A stretch of DNA of 64,000 nt from Nocardia sp. MH4 (GCF_019266065.1 NZ_LPNR01000099.1:38369-102368); one strand, 5' to 3'; positions 46,088 through 55,356 are shown, counted from the first letter of the stretch. Notes: generated by a model not told the origin, from the letters alone. A program made the numbers and translations.

Positions 46088-46537
46088 TCAGGTCGCGGAG
46101 CCGGGGCGGACGATCATGAGGACGACCACGGCGGTCCAGAGCAGGTTGTAGATGCCGGCGAGCATGGACAGGGTGCGCAGCCGTTTGCCGTCGTCGGGGG
46201 TGTCGAGGGCCTGGCGCTGCAGTGGGTGGATCTGGACGGCGAGCAGGCCGCCGGCGATGGCGGTGGTGATCATCGCGATGGTGATCCAGATTTCGTTCAT
46301 CCGGCCCTGGATCGTGGCCAGGACGATGCCGATCACGGGGACGACGATCGCGAGTTTGGCGTAGTTGCCGGTGATCCGGTGCAGGGCGACCGCGACCGAC
46401 CGGCTGCGCACCGCCTCGGGATCGGGTCCGCCCGCCGTGACCGGGGCGTAGCGGGGGAACAGGCTGGTGGCGACCGCCGAGCCCCCGACGAAGACGATGC
46501 CCGCGACCACGTGCACGGACAGCAAGAGATGTTCCAC
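46088..46537 (-). CDS. DUF2269-like integral membrane protein
   Basis: 149-residue protein with four predicted helices (LSVHVVAGIVFVGGSAVATSL, LAIVVPVIGIVLATI, IWITIAMITTAIAGGLLAV, YNLLWTAVVVLMIV). GTG at 46537 is chosen because GGAGGGAG lies 7 nt upstream. No catalytic motif. It follows the MarR gene on the same strand, with two MarR-type palindromes in the gap, and is likely its target. Confidence 0.75.
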   Translation of the reverse strand: MEHLLLSVHVVAGIVFVGGSAVATSLFPRYAPVTAGGPDPEAVRSRSVAVALHRITGNYAKLAIVVPVIGIVLATIQGRMNEIWITIAMITTAIAGGLLAVQIHPLQRQALDTPDDGKRLRTLSMLAGIYNLLWTAVVVLMIVRPGSAT

Positions 46538-46556
46538 CTGTCGACTCCCTCCGACC

Positions 46557-46599
46557 TTCAATGTGGCTGAAGCTTAGCTCGAGTTTCAACAACATTGAA
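46557..46599 (-). promoter_or_regulatory. Pair of inverted MarR-type operators
   Basis: TTCAATGTGGCTGAA (46557-46571) and TTCAACAACATTGAA (46585-46599). The reverse complement of the second, TTCAATGTTGTTGAA, matches the first at 13 of 15 positions. Outer arms extend to a 14-bp perfect inverted repeat (46551-46564 with 46592-46605). Confidence 0.6.
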
Positions 46600-46632
46600 G
46601 GTCGGTGGGGTCACGTCACGCGGGCAGACGGT

Positions 46633-47097
46633 TCAGGCTGTCGACGCGCCGGTGAACGCGGCGACGACGGCCGCGCCGACCCGCCGCTGGATCGGGTCGG
46701 CGTCGGGTCCGAACAGCTCGGTGTCGACCCGTGTCACCACCTTTCGCGCCTCGCCGAGCAGGCGCGTGCCCGCCTCGGTGAGCTCGATCGCCGACGCCGA
46801 GCCGGCGCGCGCGGTGCGGTCCTGCACCAGTCCGGCCGCGACCAGCGACTTCACCGCGGTGTGCACGCTCTGCACGCTCGTCCCCGACATCCGCGCCAGC
46901 TCGCTGAACGACGCGCCCGGCAACCCGTTGATGTGCCCGAGCAGCCCGAGCCTGGCCACCGTGAGATCCAGCGGCGCCAACCCGGCGCTCAGTGCGGCCT
47001 CGACCCGGCGCGACAGCGTGATCACCAGGATGGTCGGGCTCATCGCCGGTGGTCGGGGGCGCGGGTTCTCGGTGGTCACCCGGCCATTTTCTCGCAT
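46633..47097 (-). CDS. MarR-family regulator
   Basis: 154-residue winged-helix regulator: SELARMSGTSVQSVHTAVKSLVAAGLV is the recognition region, followed by the wing RTARAGSASAIELTEAGTRLL. The start is uncertain: ATG 47097, GTG 47079 or ATG 47043 are all in frame with weak ribosome sites. It probably regulates the membrane-protein gene downstream through the paired palindromes at 46557-46599. Confidence 0.8.
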   Translation of the reverse strand: MRENGRVTTENPRPRPPAMSPTILVITLSRRVEAALSAGLAPLDLTVARLGLLGHINGLPGASFSELARMSGTSVQSVHTAVKSLVAAGLVQDRTARAGSASAIELTEAGTRLLGEARKVVTRVDTELFGPDADPIQRRVGAAVVAAFTGASTA

Positions 47098-47098
47098 G

Positions 47099-47134
47099 CG
47101 CCCACGCCCGGCGGGGACAGGCCGGGCGCGGGCG
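47099..47134 (-). terminator. Hairpin after the LuxC-like gene
   Basis: CGCCCACGCCCGGC pairs with GCCGGGCGCGGGCG (13 of 14 bp, 8-nt loop), between the LuxC-like stop at 47142 and the MarR start. Confidence 0.55.
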
Positions 47135-47141
47135 CGCCGGA

Positions 47142-48512
47142 TCAGACGCCGGAGCGGATCATGCCCTTGCAGCGCATGAGGAATTCGGCCAGGTAGCCGT
47201 CGTGCGGGACGCCGGGCCGCAGCCAGGTCGTCGGATGGTCACCGAGGTAGAGATTGGTGATGCTCGGCTCGTGCAGCAGCGCGTCGACCAGTTCGGCGCG
47301 CGTGGTCATCGCCGTCAGAACCAGCGTATCGCGCAGGGGCGCAATGCCGTCCGTGGGCTGCCACGGCCCGACCCAGACGCAGGGGAAGGCCAGTTCGACC
47401 CCGAGTTGGGGCGCGGTCGCGGAGTCGACCAGGTGCACGGCCGGGCGCAGGACCGCACCGCCGGAGGGAAGTTCGTCGACGATGGTGTCGCCGCCGAGCA
47501 GCGGCGTCGCCGTGCCCGCCACCTCGTGCAGGTACGCGTCGATCGCCGTCACCGTCGACACCGGCTGCACGGTGAGCAGGGCGTCGGGATGATCGGCGGG
47601 CAGGCTCGGGATGCGGGCCAGGCGCTCGGCCAGCGCCCGGGCCACCGGTTCCGGATCGCCCTCGACCAGCACCGCGGTGGTGCAGGTGCAGGCGGTACCA
47701 CCCAGGTGACTCACCGAATCGGCGATCACGTCGATGTGCTCGCGCCAGTCGACGTCGGCGGTGATCAGGATCTTCGACCGGCCGGGGCCCTGGGTGAGCA
47801 CCCGCGAGCTCGCGCCGTACTTGTCGACGACATCCTGACCGCCGTAGACGATCGCGTAGTCGGCCTCGGCGATGATCACGTCGGCGGCGGCGTAGTCGGT
47901 GGGCAGCAGAGTGATCGTCGCGGGTGGGAATCCCGCCATCCGCAGGGCGCTCACCAGCCGGAACGCGGTGAACGGCTCGCGCGCCGAGGGCCGGACGACG
48001 ACCTTGTAGCCCAGCGCGAGCGCCTCCGGCCAGAGCCCGTGCACCGCGGGCGTATTGCCCGCCGCGTGCACCGCGAAGATGTCGCCCTTGCGGACCCACA
48101 CGCCCGCGCCCTCGCGCGTGCGATCGTCGGACCATTCCGCGACCGCGCCCCGCGGCATGGCGAATGTCATTGTGTCGCTGGATGATCGCAGCACCTCGGC
48201 GACCCACTCGACCGATCGGCGCACCACCTGCTGGGGCACGCCGGACACGGTCGAGACGATCCGGACGTACTCCTCGGGATCGAGGCCGCCGATGGTGGCG
48301 GTGGTGAACAGCTCGGCGGCCTTGGCCATGAGCGCGAAGCGTTCGGCGGCCGGGACGGTGGGCGCGGCCCGCATCGCCGCCAGCGCGCGGCGCACGAACA
48401 GGGCCGGAACCTGGCCCAGCGTGCCGACTTCGGTGCCGTCGAGCGCGGTGATCGGCAGACGCTGCCGGGCGTGGTAGGAGCCGGCGGGACCGAGGGCGTC
48501 GATCTCGATCAT
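47142..48512 (-). CDS. LuxC-like acyl reductase
   Basis: 456-residue member of the LuxC/aldehyde dehydrogenase superfamily, which reduces an acyl-enzyme to fatty aldehyde with NADPH. Visible: VHAAGNTPAVHGLWPEALAL (nucleotide region), VVVRPSAREPF, and the catalytic Cys block GGTACTCTTAVLV. It starts one base into the stop of the LuxE-like gene, so the two are coupled. No luxAB luciferase genes are present, so the aldehyde serves another purpose. Confidence 0.85.
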   Translation of the reverse strand: MIEIDALGPAGSYHARQRLPITALDGTEVGTLGQVPALFVRRALAAMRAAPTVPAAERFALMAKAAELFTTATIGGLDPEEYVRIVSTVSGVPQQVVRRSVEWVAEVLRSSSDTMTFAMPRGAVAEWSDDRTREGAGVWVRKGDIFAVHAAGNTPAVHGLWPEALALGYKVVVRPSAREPFTAFRLVSALRMAGFPPATITLLPTDYAAADVIIAEADYAIVYGGQDVVDKYGASSRVLTQGPGRSKILITADVDWREHIDVIADSVSHLGGTACTCTTAVLVEGDPEPVARALAERLARIPSLPADHPDALLTVQPVSTVTAIDAYLHEVAGTATPLLGGDTIVDELPSGGAVLRPAVHLVDSATAPQLGVELAFPCVWVGPWQPTDGIAPLRDTLVLTAMTTRAELVDALLHEPSITNLYLGDHPTTWLRPGVPHDGYLAEFLMRCKGMIRSGV

Positions 48513-49594
48513 CAGTAGACCCCCTCGATGACGGACTTGTCGGCGAAGGTCCGCACCGGCCGCACATCGGCGACGGCGCAGCCGAGCGCGCCCGGCGCGG
48601 GCGCGGCCCGCAGCGCGGTGTCGCGTTCCAGATTGTTCGGCAGCAGAGCGTATTTGGTGAGGTGGTTCATCACCACCTGACCGCGCTCACCCTCGGCGAC
48701 ATCGTCGCCGGTGGCCGGATCGACCACCCGGAACGCGATGTAGGGGCTCGGCGTATCGAACACGGCCAGCCCGTCCGCGCGCTCGATATCGCGCTCGCGC
48801 GACATGCCGAGAATGGTGGTGCTGCCGTAGAGGCCCTTGAGCGGGATGCCGGGAAAGACCTCCTGCCGCAGGATCTCCCGGGTGTCGGCATCCATGTGCG
48901 CGCCGCTCCAGCACAGGAACTTCACCTGCGCGCGCACCGCGTCGACCAGCTCCGGGCGCCGGGCCAGCCGCTCGAGCAGCGGCGGGGTCGCGATGAGGAT
49001 GCCGACCGACTGGGTCGTGAGGATGGCGGCGGCCTGGTCGATCAGGTGCTCGGCGTAGCGGTCGGCGCCCTCGGTGTCGCCGGAGCCGATGAGCTGCTTG
49101 ATCCAGCGCGGGTCCAGATCGACGGTGAACTTCACGCCGTGGTGTCTGCGGGCGCGCCGGGCGGCGAACTCCCCGAACATGTGTGGGCCGCTGGGGGCGA
49201 TGGCCAGGGTGTTCGTCGTTCCCAGGTCGGCGTAGTGGTGCTCGTCCCAGGACAACGCGAACTCCATCCAGCGCTCGAACATCACGAACCGCTTGGGCGC
49301 CCCTGTCGTCCCGCCGCTCTCGTAGACCCCCGCGATCTCCCGGTCCGCGCCGCGCAACCCGCGCGGGATCAGCTCCTCCACCGCGACGTCGCGGAACTCG
49401 TCGATCACGTTGGGGAACAAGCGCAGATCGTCGAAGCCGCGCACGTCGGTCCGCGGATCGAAGTCGAGCTCCGCGGCCCGCCGTAACCAGTACGGACTCC
49501 CCGTGTCGGCACCGAAATGCCAGCTCATCAAGGCCCGGACGTAGTCGTCGGGATCGACGTCGACAGCGTCCAGATCGAGTATGTCGGAACACAT
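48512..49594 (-). CDS. LuxE-like acyl-protein synthetase
   Basis: 360-residue adenylate-forming enzyme of the LuxE/acyl-protein synthetase group, which activates a fatty acid with ATP and passes it to LuxC. ATP motif ESGGTTGAPKRFVMF and LKGLYGSTTILG are visible. ATG 49594 is chosen for the GGAGG site 7 nt upstream. Together with LuxC it should turn a carboxylic acid into an aldehyde. Substrate unknown. Confidence 0.83.
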   Translation of the reverse strand: MCSDILDLDAVDVDPDDYVRALMSWHFGADTGSPYWLRRAAELDFDPRTDVRGFDDLRLFPNVIDEFRDVAVEELIPRGLRGADREIAGVYESGGTTGAPKRFVMFERWMEFALSWDEHHYADLGTTNTLAIAPSGPHMFGEFAARRARRHHGVKFTVDLDPRWIKQLIGSGDTEGADRYAEHLIDQAAAILTTQSVGILIATPPLLERLARRPELVDAVRAQVKFLCWSGAHMDADTREILRQEVFPGIPLKGLYGSTTILGMSRERDIERADGLAVFDTPSPYIAFRVVDPATGDDVAEGERGQVVMNHLTKYALLPNNLERDTALRAAPAPGALGCAVADVRPVRTFADKSVIEGVY

Positions 49595-49723
49595 GGCACG
49601 GCCTCCGAGGCTCGCAAAAATTGGGCGTTTTGCGAGGTTCATCGTTCCGCGCCGGAGGCCGCGCGAGCTCACAGCCGCGCCCACGTCGATCAGACGATAG
49701 GAACGTCCATGGTCCGCCGGTGG

Positions 49724-50041
49724 CTAGGCCGGTAAGGCGGGGATGGTGCGGGCGTGGGTGACCTCGGGGGTGACGGTGATGATGTCGCACGCGGCGAGCA
49801 GCCGGTGGGGCAGGTCGGAGCCCAGGTGGGTGAGGTCGGGGGTGACCACGGCGGCGGCCTCGGTGGTGGTCACCACGTCGAGCAGGCGACCGAGGGGATT
49901 GGTCGTGCGGTTGCTGAACACGACGGTCTTGGTGAAGCGGTAGCCGAGTCGCTCGGCTAGGGAACGGATCTGCGTTTCGTCCCAGGACTGGGCGACACCC
50001 GAGATGTCGCGGCGCAGATAACCGATCGCCGGTGGCTTCAT
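49724..50041 (-). CDS. Resolvase N-terminal-domain-like protein
   Basis: 105-residue protein that reads like an isolated serine-recombinase catalytic fold: AIGYLRRDISGVAQSWDETQIRSLAERLGY, then LGRLLDVVTTTEAAAVVTPDLTHLG (compare the LDRLGR region). It has no DNA-binding domain, and the usual YxRVS motif is YLRRDIS, so recombination is doubtful. ATG 50041 has a poor ribosome site; other starts are possible upstream. Not evidence of a mobile element. Confidence 0.6.
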   Translation of the reverse strand: MKPPAIGYLRRDISGVAQSWDETQIRSLAERLGYRFTKTVVFSNRTTNPLGRLLDVVTTTEAAAVVTPDLTHLGSDLPHRLLAACDIITVTPEVTHARTIPALPA

Positions 50042-50112
50042 GGGGGAGACGCTACCGGCGTCGGGGCCCGGTTGCCGGGAACGCGAACCAACGTGAGTCG
50101 AATTCGCAATCT

Positions 50113-50125
50113 GAATGAGACTCAT
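50113..50125. promoter_or_regulatory. AATGA-N3-TCATT palindrome (Zur-like)
   Basis: AATGAGACTCATT in the divergent gap between the resolvase-like gene and the secreted Ig-like protein. It resembles the core of actinobacterial Zur boxes (AATGA-N3-TCATT), but arms outside the core do not match well. Confidence 0.3.
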
Positions 50126-50237
50126 TTCGGAATTCGATCCGCGTGGGTGTCACTGCGTGATCTACTGCTCGCCAGCTCGGGCGATTCGTCGCCTCGACGA
50201 CGACGTCGAGGGCGCCCGGTGTACGTGGGAGACAACG

Positions 50238-51107
50238 ATGGTGGACAGAAGAGTGCAGCGGGTGGCCGGTTCGATGGCCGCGTTCGCGGTGGCGGCCGGT
50301 TTCGCGGTGGCGGCGATGCCCGCGACGGCATCGGCGGCGCCGGGAACGATCACCTGGAACGACGGGAACAGCAAGTTCACCCGGACGGTGTCCAACACCA
50401 ACCCGGTCGTCGGCGACACCGTGACCGTGACGACGAAGTTCGAGCGCACCGGCATCCCGGTGGAATACATCTACAACATCAAGGACCTGCACCCGGCCTG
50501 CCTGACCCCGGTCCCGGGTTCGGCCAAGATGGGCGGTGACCAGGTCCAGCTCGACACCTCGTCCTCGGACTGGGTGCGCGCCGAATTCGGTATCACCAAG
50601 TACCCGGTGTACCCGAACATCGAACCGAAGTCGCAGACCTTCGAGGTGCAGTACAAGGTGGGCGTCAACTGCGCCCGTGACACCCCGCTGCCGACCTCCA
50701 TGCACTACGGCGGCTCGCTCGGCGACGGCACCTACCAGGGCAAGGGCCCGAACATCACGGTCTCCAGCGACGCCGTGTCGAGCACCGTGCTCACCGAGGT
50801 GACCGGCGCGCAGGTCGGCAAGGCCGTCACCCTGGAGGCCACCGTGTCACCGGCGGCGGCCGGCGGCACCGTCCAGTTCAAGGCGGGCGACAACGTCCTG
50901 GGTGACATCCCGGTCGCCGCCAACGGCAAGGCCACGATCGTGTGGACGCCGGGTGCCGCGGGTGCCTACACCATCGGCGCGACGTTCTCCGGCCGCAGCG
51001 GCGTGGCCAGCTCGTCGACCACCAAGGTGGTCACCGTGGCCGACGTACCGACCGATCCCGGCCCGGGTGACGGCGGCGGCACCGGCACCGGATCCTTCGG
51101 GTTCTGA
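50238..51107 (+). CDS. Secreted protein with an Ig-like domain
   Basis: 289-residue exported protein. Signal peptide about 1-35 ending ATASA-AP, a ~150-residue N-terminal domain with a Cys pair (ACLTP, NCARDT), then a bacterial Ig-like domain (about 175-265; VTGAQVGKAVTLEATVSPAAAGGTVQFK) and a Gly-rich tail. A cell-surface or adhesive role is typical of such domains. ATG 50238 follows GGGAGACAAC. Confidence 0.8.
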   Translation: MVDRRVQRVAGSMAAFAVAAGFAVAAMPATASAAPGTITWNDGNSKFTRTVSNTNPVVGDTVTVTTKFERTGIPVEYIYNIKDLHPACLTPVPGSAKMGGDQVQLDTSSSDWVRAEFGITKYPVYPNIEPKSQTFEVQYKVGVNCARDTPLPTSMHYGGSLGDGTYQGKGPNITVSSDAVSSTVLTEVTGAQVGKAVTLEATVSPAAAGGTVQFKAGDNVLGDIPVAANGKATIVWTPGAAGAYTIGATFSGRSGVASSSTTKVVTVADVPTDPGPGDGGGTGTGSFGF

Positions 51108-51135
51108 CGCGCCGGCCCCGGCACGGAATCGGTTG

Positions 51136-52137
51136 CTACCAGGTCTCGTTCGAGATCAGCGCGGTCAGCAGCTGACGAATCGCGGCGACCCGCCGTTCCG
51201 TGCCGGGGAGCTGGTCCAGCGCGCACTCCGGGTCCGCGGGCGGACCCAGGTGGGTGCAGCCGCGCGGGCAGTCCTCGATGGCGTCGGCGAGGTCGGTGAA
51301 CGAGGCGATCACGTCGTCGGGCGTGATGTGGGCCAGACCGAACGACCGCACGCCGGGGGTGTCGATCACCCAGCCGCCCTCGGGCAGCGGCAGCGCCACC
51401 GACTGGGTGGAGGTGTGCTTGCCCTTGCCCACCCCGGACACCTCGCCCACGGCCCGATAGGCATCGGGCACAAGGCGATTCACCATCGTCGACTTACCGA
51501 CCCCGGAGTGCCCGATCAGCGCGGTGAGCCGGTCGTCGAGCAGCTCGAGCACCGGCTCCATCGGATCGTCGATCCCGGCGTAGAGGATCTTCAGGTCCAA
51601 ACCCTCGAACGCGGCGGCGAATTCGGACTCCGCCACCAGATCGCGCTTGGTGAGCACCAGGATCGGTTCCAGCCCACCGGCGTAGGCGGCCACCATGGCC
51701 CGCTCGACGAAACCGGTGCGCGGCGGCGGATCGGCCAGCGCGACCACGATGAACAACTGCTCGGCATTGGCCACGACGATCCGCTCGAACGGATCGGTGT
51801 CGTCGGCGGTGCGCCGCAGCACCGTGCTGCGTTCGGCGACCCGCACGATGCGGGCGAGGGTGTCCGGCTTGCCGGTGAGATCGCCGACGACGTCGACCTG
51901 GTCGCCGACCACGATCGGCGTGCGGCCCAGTTCCCTGGCCCGCATGGCGACGATGCGCCGGTCGGCATCACCGTCGAGCACACATCCCCAGCGGCCGCGG
52001 TCCACCGCGACCACCATGGCGGCCTCGGCGTCGTTGTGCCGCGGGCGCGTCTTGGTGCGCGGACGCGAGGCCTTGCCCGGGCGGACCCGGACATCGGATT
52101 CGTCGTAGCTGGCTGCGGAGCGGCCTTGGCGGCTCAG
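51136..52137 (-). CDS. rsgA: Ribosome small subunit GTPase RsgA
   Basis: 333-residue circularly permuted GTPase that checks 30S maturation. OB-fold, then G4 LVLTKRDL, G1 GHSGVGKS, G3 DTPGVRSFG, and a C-terminal Cys/His zinc site (CPRGCTH...CALD). The first ATG (52017) would cut off about 40 residues ([22 protein letters not shown]) that are conserved in actinobacterial RsgA. The only usable codon upstream is CTG at 52137, which overlaps the aroA stop as CTGA; no ATG, GTG or TTG occurs in that stretch. Confidence 0.9.
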   Translation of the reverse strand: MSRQGRSAASYDESDVRVRPGKASRPRTKTRPRHNDAEAAMVVAVDRGRWGCVLDGDADRRIVAMRARELGRTPIVVGDQVDVVGDLTGKPDTLARIVRVAERSTVLRRTADDTDPFERIVVANAEQLFIVVALADPPPRTGFVERAMVAAYAGGLEPILVLTKRDLVAESEFAAAFEGLDLKILYAGIDDPMEPVLELLDDRLTALIGHSGVGKSTMVNRLVPDAYRAVGEVSGVGKGKHTSTQSVALPLPEGGWVIDTPGVRSFGLAHITPDDVIASFTDLADAIEDCPRGCTHLGPPADPECALDQLPGTERRVAAIRQLLTALISNETW

Positions 52138-53426
52138 CGCGCCGCTCCCTCACCCGATAGCGCGGGGTCGAGCATCTGCTCCCACAGGGTGACGAAGGTC
52201 GGCAGCGTCTTGGCCGTGGTGCCGATGTCCTCGATCTCCACGCCGGGCACCCGCAGACCGAGAATCGCGCCCGCGGTGGCCATCCGGTGATCGGCGTAGG
52301 AGTGCCACTGCCCGCCGTGCAGCGGGGCGGGCACGATCTCGAGGCCGTCCTCGGTCTCGGTGACATTGCCGCCGAGCCGGTTGATCTCGGTCGACAGGGC
52401 CGCGAGCCGGTCGGTCTCGTGGCCGCGCAGGTGCGCGATGCCGCGCAGGTACGAGGGCGAGTCGGCCAGGGCGGCCAGCGCCGCGACGGTGGGGGTGAGT
52501 TCGCCGACGTCGTGCAGGTCGATATCGATGCCGGCCAGGCGACCGGGGCCGCGCACGGTGAGCACGCCGTCGAAGATGCGCGCCTCGGCGCCCATCCGGA
52601 CCAGGATCTCGCGGATCACGTCACCGGGCTGGGTGGTGCCGCGCGGCCACATCGGGACGCTCACCTCGCCGCCGGTGACCGCGGCCGCGGCCAGGAACGG
52701 GGTGGCGTTGGACAGATCGGGCTCGATCTCCCAGTCCACCGCGCGGATCGGGCCCGGCTCCACGGTCCAGGTCTGCGCGCTGCGCGAATCGGTCGGGGTG
52801 TGCACGGTCACGTCGGCGCGGCGCAGCATCTCCACCGTCATCTCGATGTGCGGCATGGACGGCAGCTGCTTGCCGTCGTGGTGGACGGTGATGCCCTCGT
52901 CGAACCGGGCCGCCGAGAGCAGCAGGCCGGAGACGAACTGCGAGGAACCCGACGCGTCGATGGTGACCGCGCCGCCGCGCAGGCTGCCGGTGCCGTGGAC
53001 GACGAACGGCAGCGCGTCGCCGTCGACATCGAGGCCGAGCTTGCGCAGCGCGTCGAGGATGGTGGTCAGCGGGCGGGACTTGGCCTGCTCGTCGCCGAAG
53101 AAGGCCACGTCGCCGGTCGCCAGCGCGGCGGCGGGCGGCAGGAAGCGCATGATGGTGCCGGCCAGGCCGCAGTCGACGGCGGCGCTGCGCAGCGGCGCCG
53201 GGGTGACCTCGAGCGTCTCGGCGTCACCGAGGATCTCGGTGCCCAGGCTCTGCAGTGCCTTGATCATCAGGTCGGTGTCGCGGCTGCGCAGCGCACCCGT
53301 GAGGGTGGACGGCCCATCGGCCAGTGCGGCCAGGATGAGCGCGCGATTGGTGATGGATTTCGAACCGGGCAGGGTCACGGTCGCGTGGACGGGGACCTCG
53401 ATATGGGGCGCTGGCCAGAAACTCAC
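52134..53426 (-). CDS. aroA: 3-phosphoshikimate 1-carboxyvinyltransferase (EPSP synthase)
   Basis: 430-residue shikimate-pathway enzyme that adds enolpyruvyl to shikimate-3-phosphate. [14 protein letters not shown] near the start, [12 protein letters not shown] (canonical GNAGT reads GLAGT), [14 protein letters not shown], and [13 protein letters not shown] are visible. GTG 53426 is chosen by homology ([14 protein letters not shown]); ATG 53444 is in frame. aroA-rsgA adjacency and the divergent HMCES gene match the mycobacterial order. Confidence 0.95.
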   Translation of the reverse strand: MSFWPAPHIEVPVHATVTLPGSKSITNRALILAALADGPSTLTGALRSRDTDLMIKALQSLGTEILGDAETLEVTPAPLRSAAVDCGLAGTIMRFLPPAAALATGDVAFFGDEQAKSRPLTTILDALRKLGLDVDGDALPFVVHGTGSLRGGAVTIDASGSSQFVSGLLLSAARFDEGITVHHDGKQLPSMPHIEMTVEMLRRADVTVHTPTDSRSAQTWTVEPGPIRAVDWEIEPDLSNATPFLAAAAVTGGEVSVPMWPRGTTQPGDVIREILVRMGAEARIFDGVLTVRGPGRLAGIDIDLHDVGELTPTVAALAALADSPSYLRGIAHLRGHETDRLAALSTEINRLGGNVTETEDGLEIVPAPLHGGQWHSYADHRMATAGAILGLRVPGVEIEDIGTTAKTLPTFVTLWEQMLDPALSGEGAAR

Positions 53427-53528
53427 CCGCCCATCTTCGCGCATGTGCGGTCCGGACACACGGGTGGTGTGGAATTCGGTGTGGTCGCGTCGCCGTCGCG
53501 TGTCGGACTCCGGTGAGACGATGGCCGT

Positions 53529-54311
53529 ATGTGCGGACGATATGCGACGACCACGAATCCGGGTCGGCTGGCGGCCGAACTCGACGCGATCGACGAGACC
53601 GACCTCGACGCGGACCAGCAGGAATCGACGGTCAGCTACAACGTGGCCCCGACCAGCCAGGTGCTCACCGTGGTCGAACGCCACGAGCACGACGCCCCCG
53701 AGGACGACCCGAAGCTGCGGGTGCGGCGCATGCGCTGGGGCCTGATCCCGTCCTGGACCAAGGCGGGCGAGCCCGGCAAGCCGGCCAAGGGCAAGCCGCT
53801 GTTCAACGCCCGCGCCGACAAGGCGGTCACCGCGCCGTCGTTCCGCGAGGCCGCCAAGCACAAGCGCTGCCTGGTGCCGATGGACGGCTGGTACGAGTGG
53901 CTGGTCGAATCGGACCCGGCCGCGCAGGGCAAGGCCGTCAAGCGGCCGTATTACATGGCGCACGCGGACGGGTCACGGCTGTACATGGCCGGCCTGTGGT
54001 CGGTGTGGCGTGATCGGGAGGTGCCCGACGCCGCTCCGCTGCTGTCGTGCACGATCCTGACCACCGACGCGATCGGCGACCTGGCGAAGATTCATGACCG
54101 GATGCCGCTGCCGATGCCGCGCGAGCACTGGGACGCCTGGCTCGACCCCGACCATCCCGCGCCCGCCGAGCTGCTCGCCGGCGCTTCGCCCGCCGAGGTG
54201 TCGGCGATCGTGGCGCGGCCGGTGTCGACCCTGGTCAACAGCGTGCGCAACAACGGACCGGAGTTGCTCGCCCCCGCCGACCCGGTCGTCGGCGAAGCCG
54301 GACTGTTCTAG
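53529..54311 (+). CDS. SRAP/HMCES-type abasic-site protein (YedK-like)
   Basis: 260-residue SOS-response-associated peptidase family protein that crosslinks to abasic sites in single-stranded DNA through Cys2 and protects them. Conserved residues are present: C2 (MCGRY), N38 (YNVAPT), E123 (DGWYEW) and H189 (IHDRMP). Matches the Rv3226c position, divergent from aroA. ATG 53529 is fixed by the requirement for Cys at residue 2. Confidence 0.95.
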   Translation: MCGRYATTTNPGRLAAELDAIDETDLDADQQESTVSYNVAPTSQVLTVVERHEHDAPEDDPKLRVRRMRWGLIPSWTKAGEPGKPAKGKPLFNARADKAVTAPSFREAAKHKRCLVPMDGWYEWLVESDPAAQGKAVKRPYYMAHADGSRLYMAGLWSVWRDREVPDAAPLLSCTILTTDAIGDLAKIHDRMPLPMPREHWDAWLDPDHPAPAELLAGASPAEVSAIVARPVSTLVNSVRNNGPELLAPADPVVGEAGLF

Positions 54312-54328
54312 CCGGTCACCCGAAACGA

Positions 54329-54360
54329 ACGGGCCGGATCAGCGCGCTGATCCGGCCCGT
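54329..54360. terminator. 32-bp perfect palindrome terminator
   Basis: ACGGGCCGGATCAGCG is followed directly by its reverse complement CGCTGATCCGGCCCGT. It lies between the convergent HMCES gene and the small secreted protein at 54372. Confidence 0.85.
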
Positions 54361-54371
54361 CCAGGGACTAC

Positions 54372-54692
54372 TCAGAGCTTGCACGGCACCGCGTCGGTGG
54401 CGATGTTCAAGCCACACTTCAGGATTCCGGTGGCCAGATCGATCAGCTCGCTGGCGACCCCGCCGCCGAGTTTCTCCGCCTTCTCGGCCTTTTCGTCCTT
54501 CTCGGGCGCGGCTTGTGGCGAGTTCTTGGAGGTGCCGGGACCGTTGAGCGGGTAGTCGCTCGGATCGGTCGGCGCGGTCGGGGCGACCGGCGGGATCGCG
54601 GTGACGGGCGGGGCGAAGGCGACAGCGCCGAAGGTCAGGACAAGAGCACCGGACAGGGTGGCGATCGTCGAACGAGCGGACATTTCTCGCAT
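54372..54692 (-). CDS. Small secreted protein D with a C-terminal Cys pair
   Basis: 106-residue exported hypothetical protein. Signal peptide about 1-32 (cleavage near VTA-IP), a Pro/Asp segment, a Lys/Glu-rich run ([11 protein letters not shown]), then a C-terminal region with two Cys 10 residues apart (ILKCGLN...VPCKL). The Cys spacing resembles proteins B and C at 4.7-5.2 kb. ATG 54692 or 54683. Confidence 0.65.
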   Translation of the reverse strand: MREMSARSTIATLSGALVLTFGAVAFAPPVTAIPPVAPTAPTDPSDYPLNGPGTSKNSPQAAPEKDEKAEKAEKLGGGVASELIDLATGILKCGLNIATDAVPCKL

Positions 54693-54781
54693 CACATCCT
54701 CGGGTCGAATCGGTCGTACCGGGCGCGGACTGCGTCGCAGTGAATTCGGAACCAGACCCCGATCGGATGGCTGTGCGCTGC

Positions 54782-55273
54782 TCAGGCCGTGATCGGGGCC
54801 GTGACGGCCGCCGCCGCGCGGACCAGATCGGCCGGCGCCAGCTCGATCTCCAGGCCCCGTTTGCCCGCGCTGCACAGCACCCGGTCCCAGTCCAGGGCCG
54901 AGGCATCGACGACGGTCGGCAGCTTCTTGCGCTGGCCCAGCGGGGAGACGCCGCCCAGGACGTAGCCGGTGGTGCGCTCGGCCCTGGTCTTGTCGGCCAT
55001 GCTCGCCTTCGGCGCGCCCAGCGCCGCGGCGGCCGCCTTCAGCGACAGCTTGGCGGGCACCGGCAGCACCGCGACGGCCAGCGCCCCGGTGGACAGCTCG
55101 ATCACCAGCGTCTTGAAGATCTGCGCGGCCTCGACACCCAGTTCCGCGCCGAGCGCGTCGACCGCCTCGTCACCGAAGGACTCCGCCCGTGGATCGTGCG
55201 CGTAGGCGTGCACCCGGTGGGCGATGCCCGCACCGGTGAGAATCTTGATCGCGGGAGTCGACGCGGCTGCCAT
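54782..55273 (-). CDS. ybaK: YbaK/EbsC-type aminoacyl-tRNA deacylase
   Basis: 163-residue editing-domain protein that hydrolyses mischarged tRNA, in the YbaK group mainly Cys-tRNA(Pro). Signatures are [13 protein letters not shown] with the conserved Lys, and [22 protein letters not shown] with the GxxxP loop. ATG 55273. It diverges from sigH. Confidence 0.9.
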   Translation of the reverse strand: MAAASTPAIKILTGAGIAHRVHAYAHDPRAESFGDEAVDALGAELGVEAAQIFKTLVIELSTGALAVAVLPVPAKLSLKAAAAALGAPKASMADKTRAERTTGYVLGGVSPLGQRKKLPTVVDASALDWDRVLCSAGKRGLEIELAPADLVRAAAAVTAPITA

Positions 55274-55330
55274 GAGCGTCACCCTAATCACGCGGGTGCC
55301 CCGCTCGGCAACCACATTTCCGTCCGTCCG

Positions 55331-55356
55331 GGAACACCGATGCGGGGGTGCATGTT
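55331..55356 (+). promoter_or_regulatory. SigH-type autoregulatory promoter
   Basis: GGAAC (55331-55335)-N18-GTT (55354-55356), matching the SigH/SigR consensus GGAA(T/C)-N18-GTT. It lies about 50 bp upstream of the first sigH start. Confidence 0.75.

Noticed and set aside
49724..50041. Mobile element marker (serine recombinase)
   Set aside because: Only a single degenerate catalytic-fold protein, no DNA-binding domain, no terminal repeats or attachment sites nearby.
51136..52017. rsgA starting at the first ATG (293 residues)
   Set aside because: It would remove about 40 residues that look conserved in the family and leave an unexplained 116-bp open stretch after aroA.
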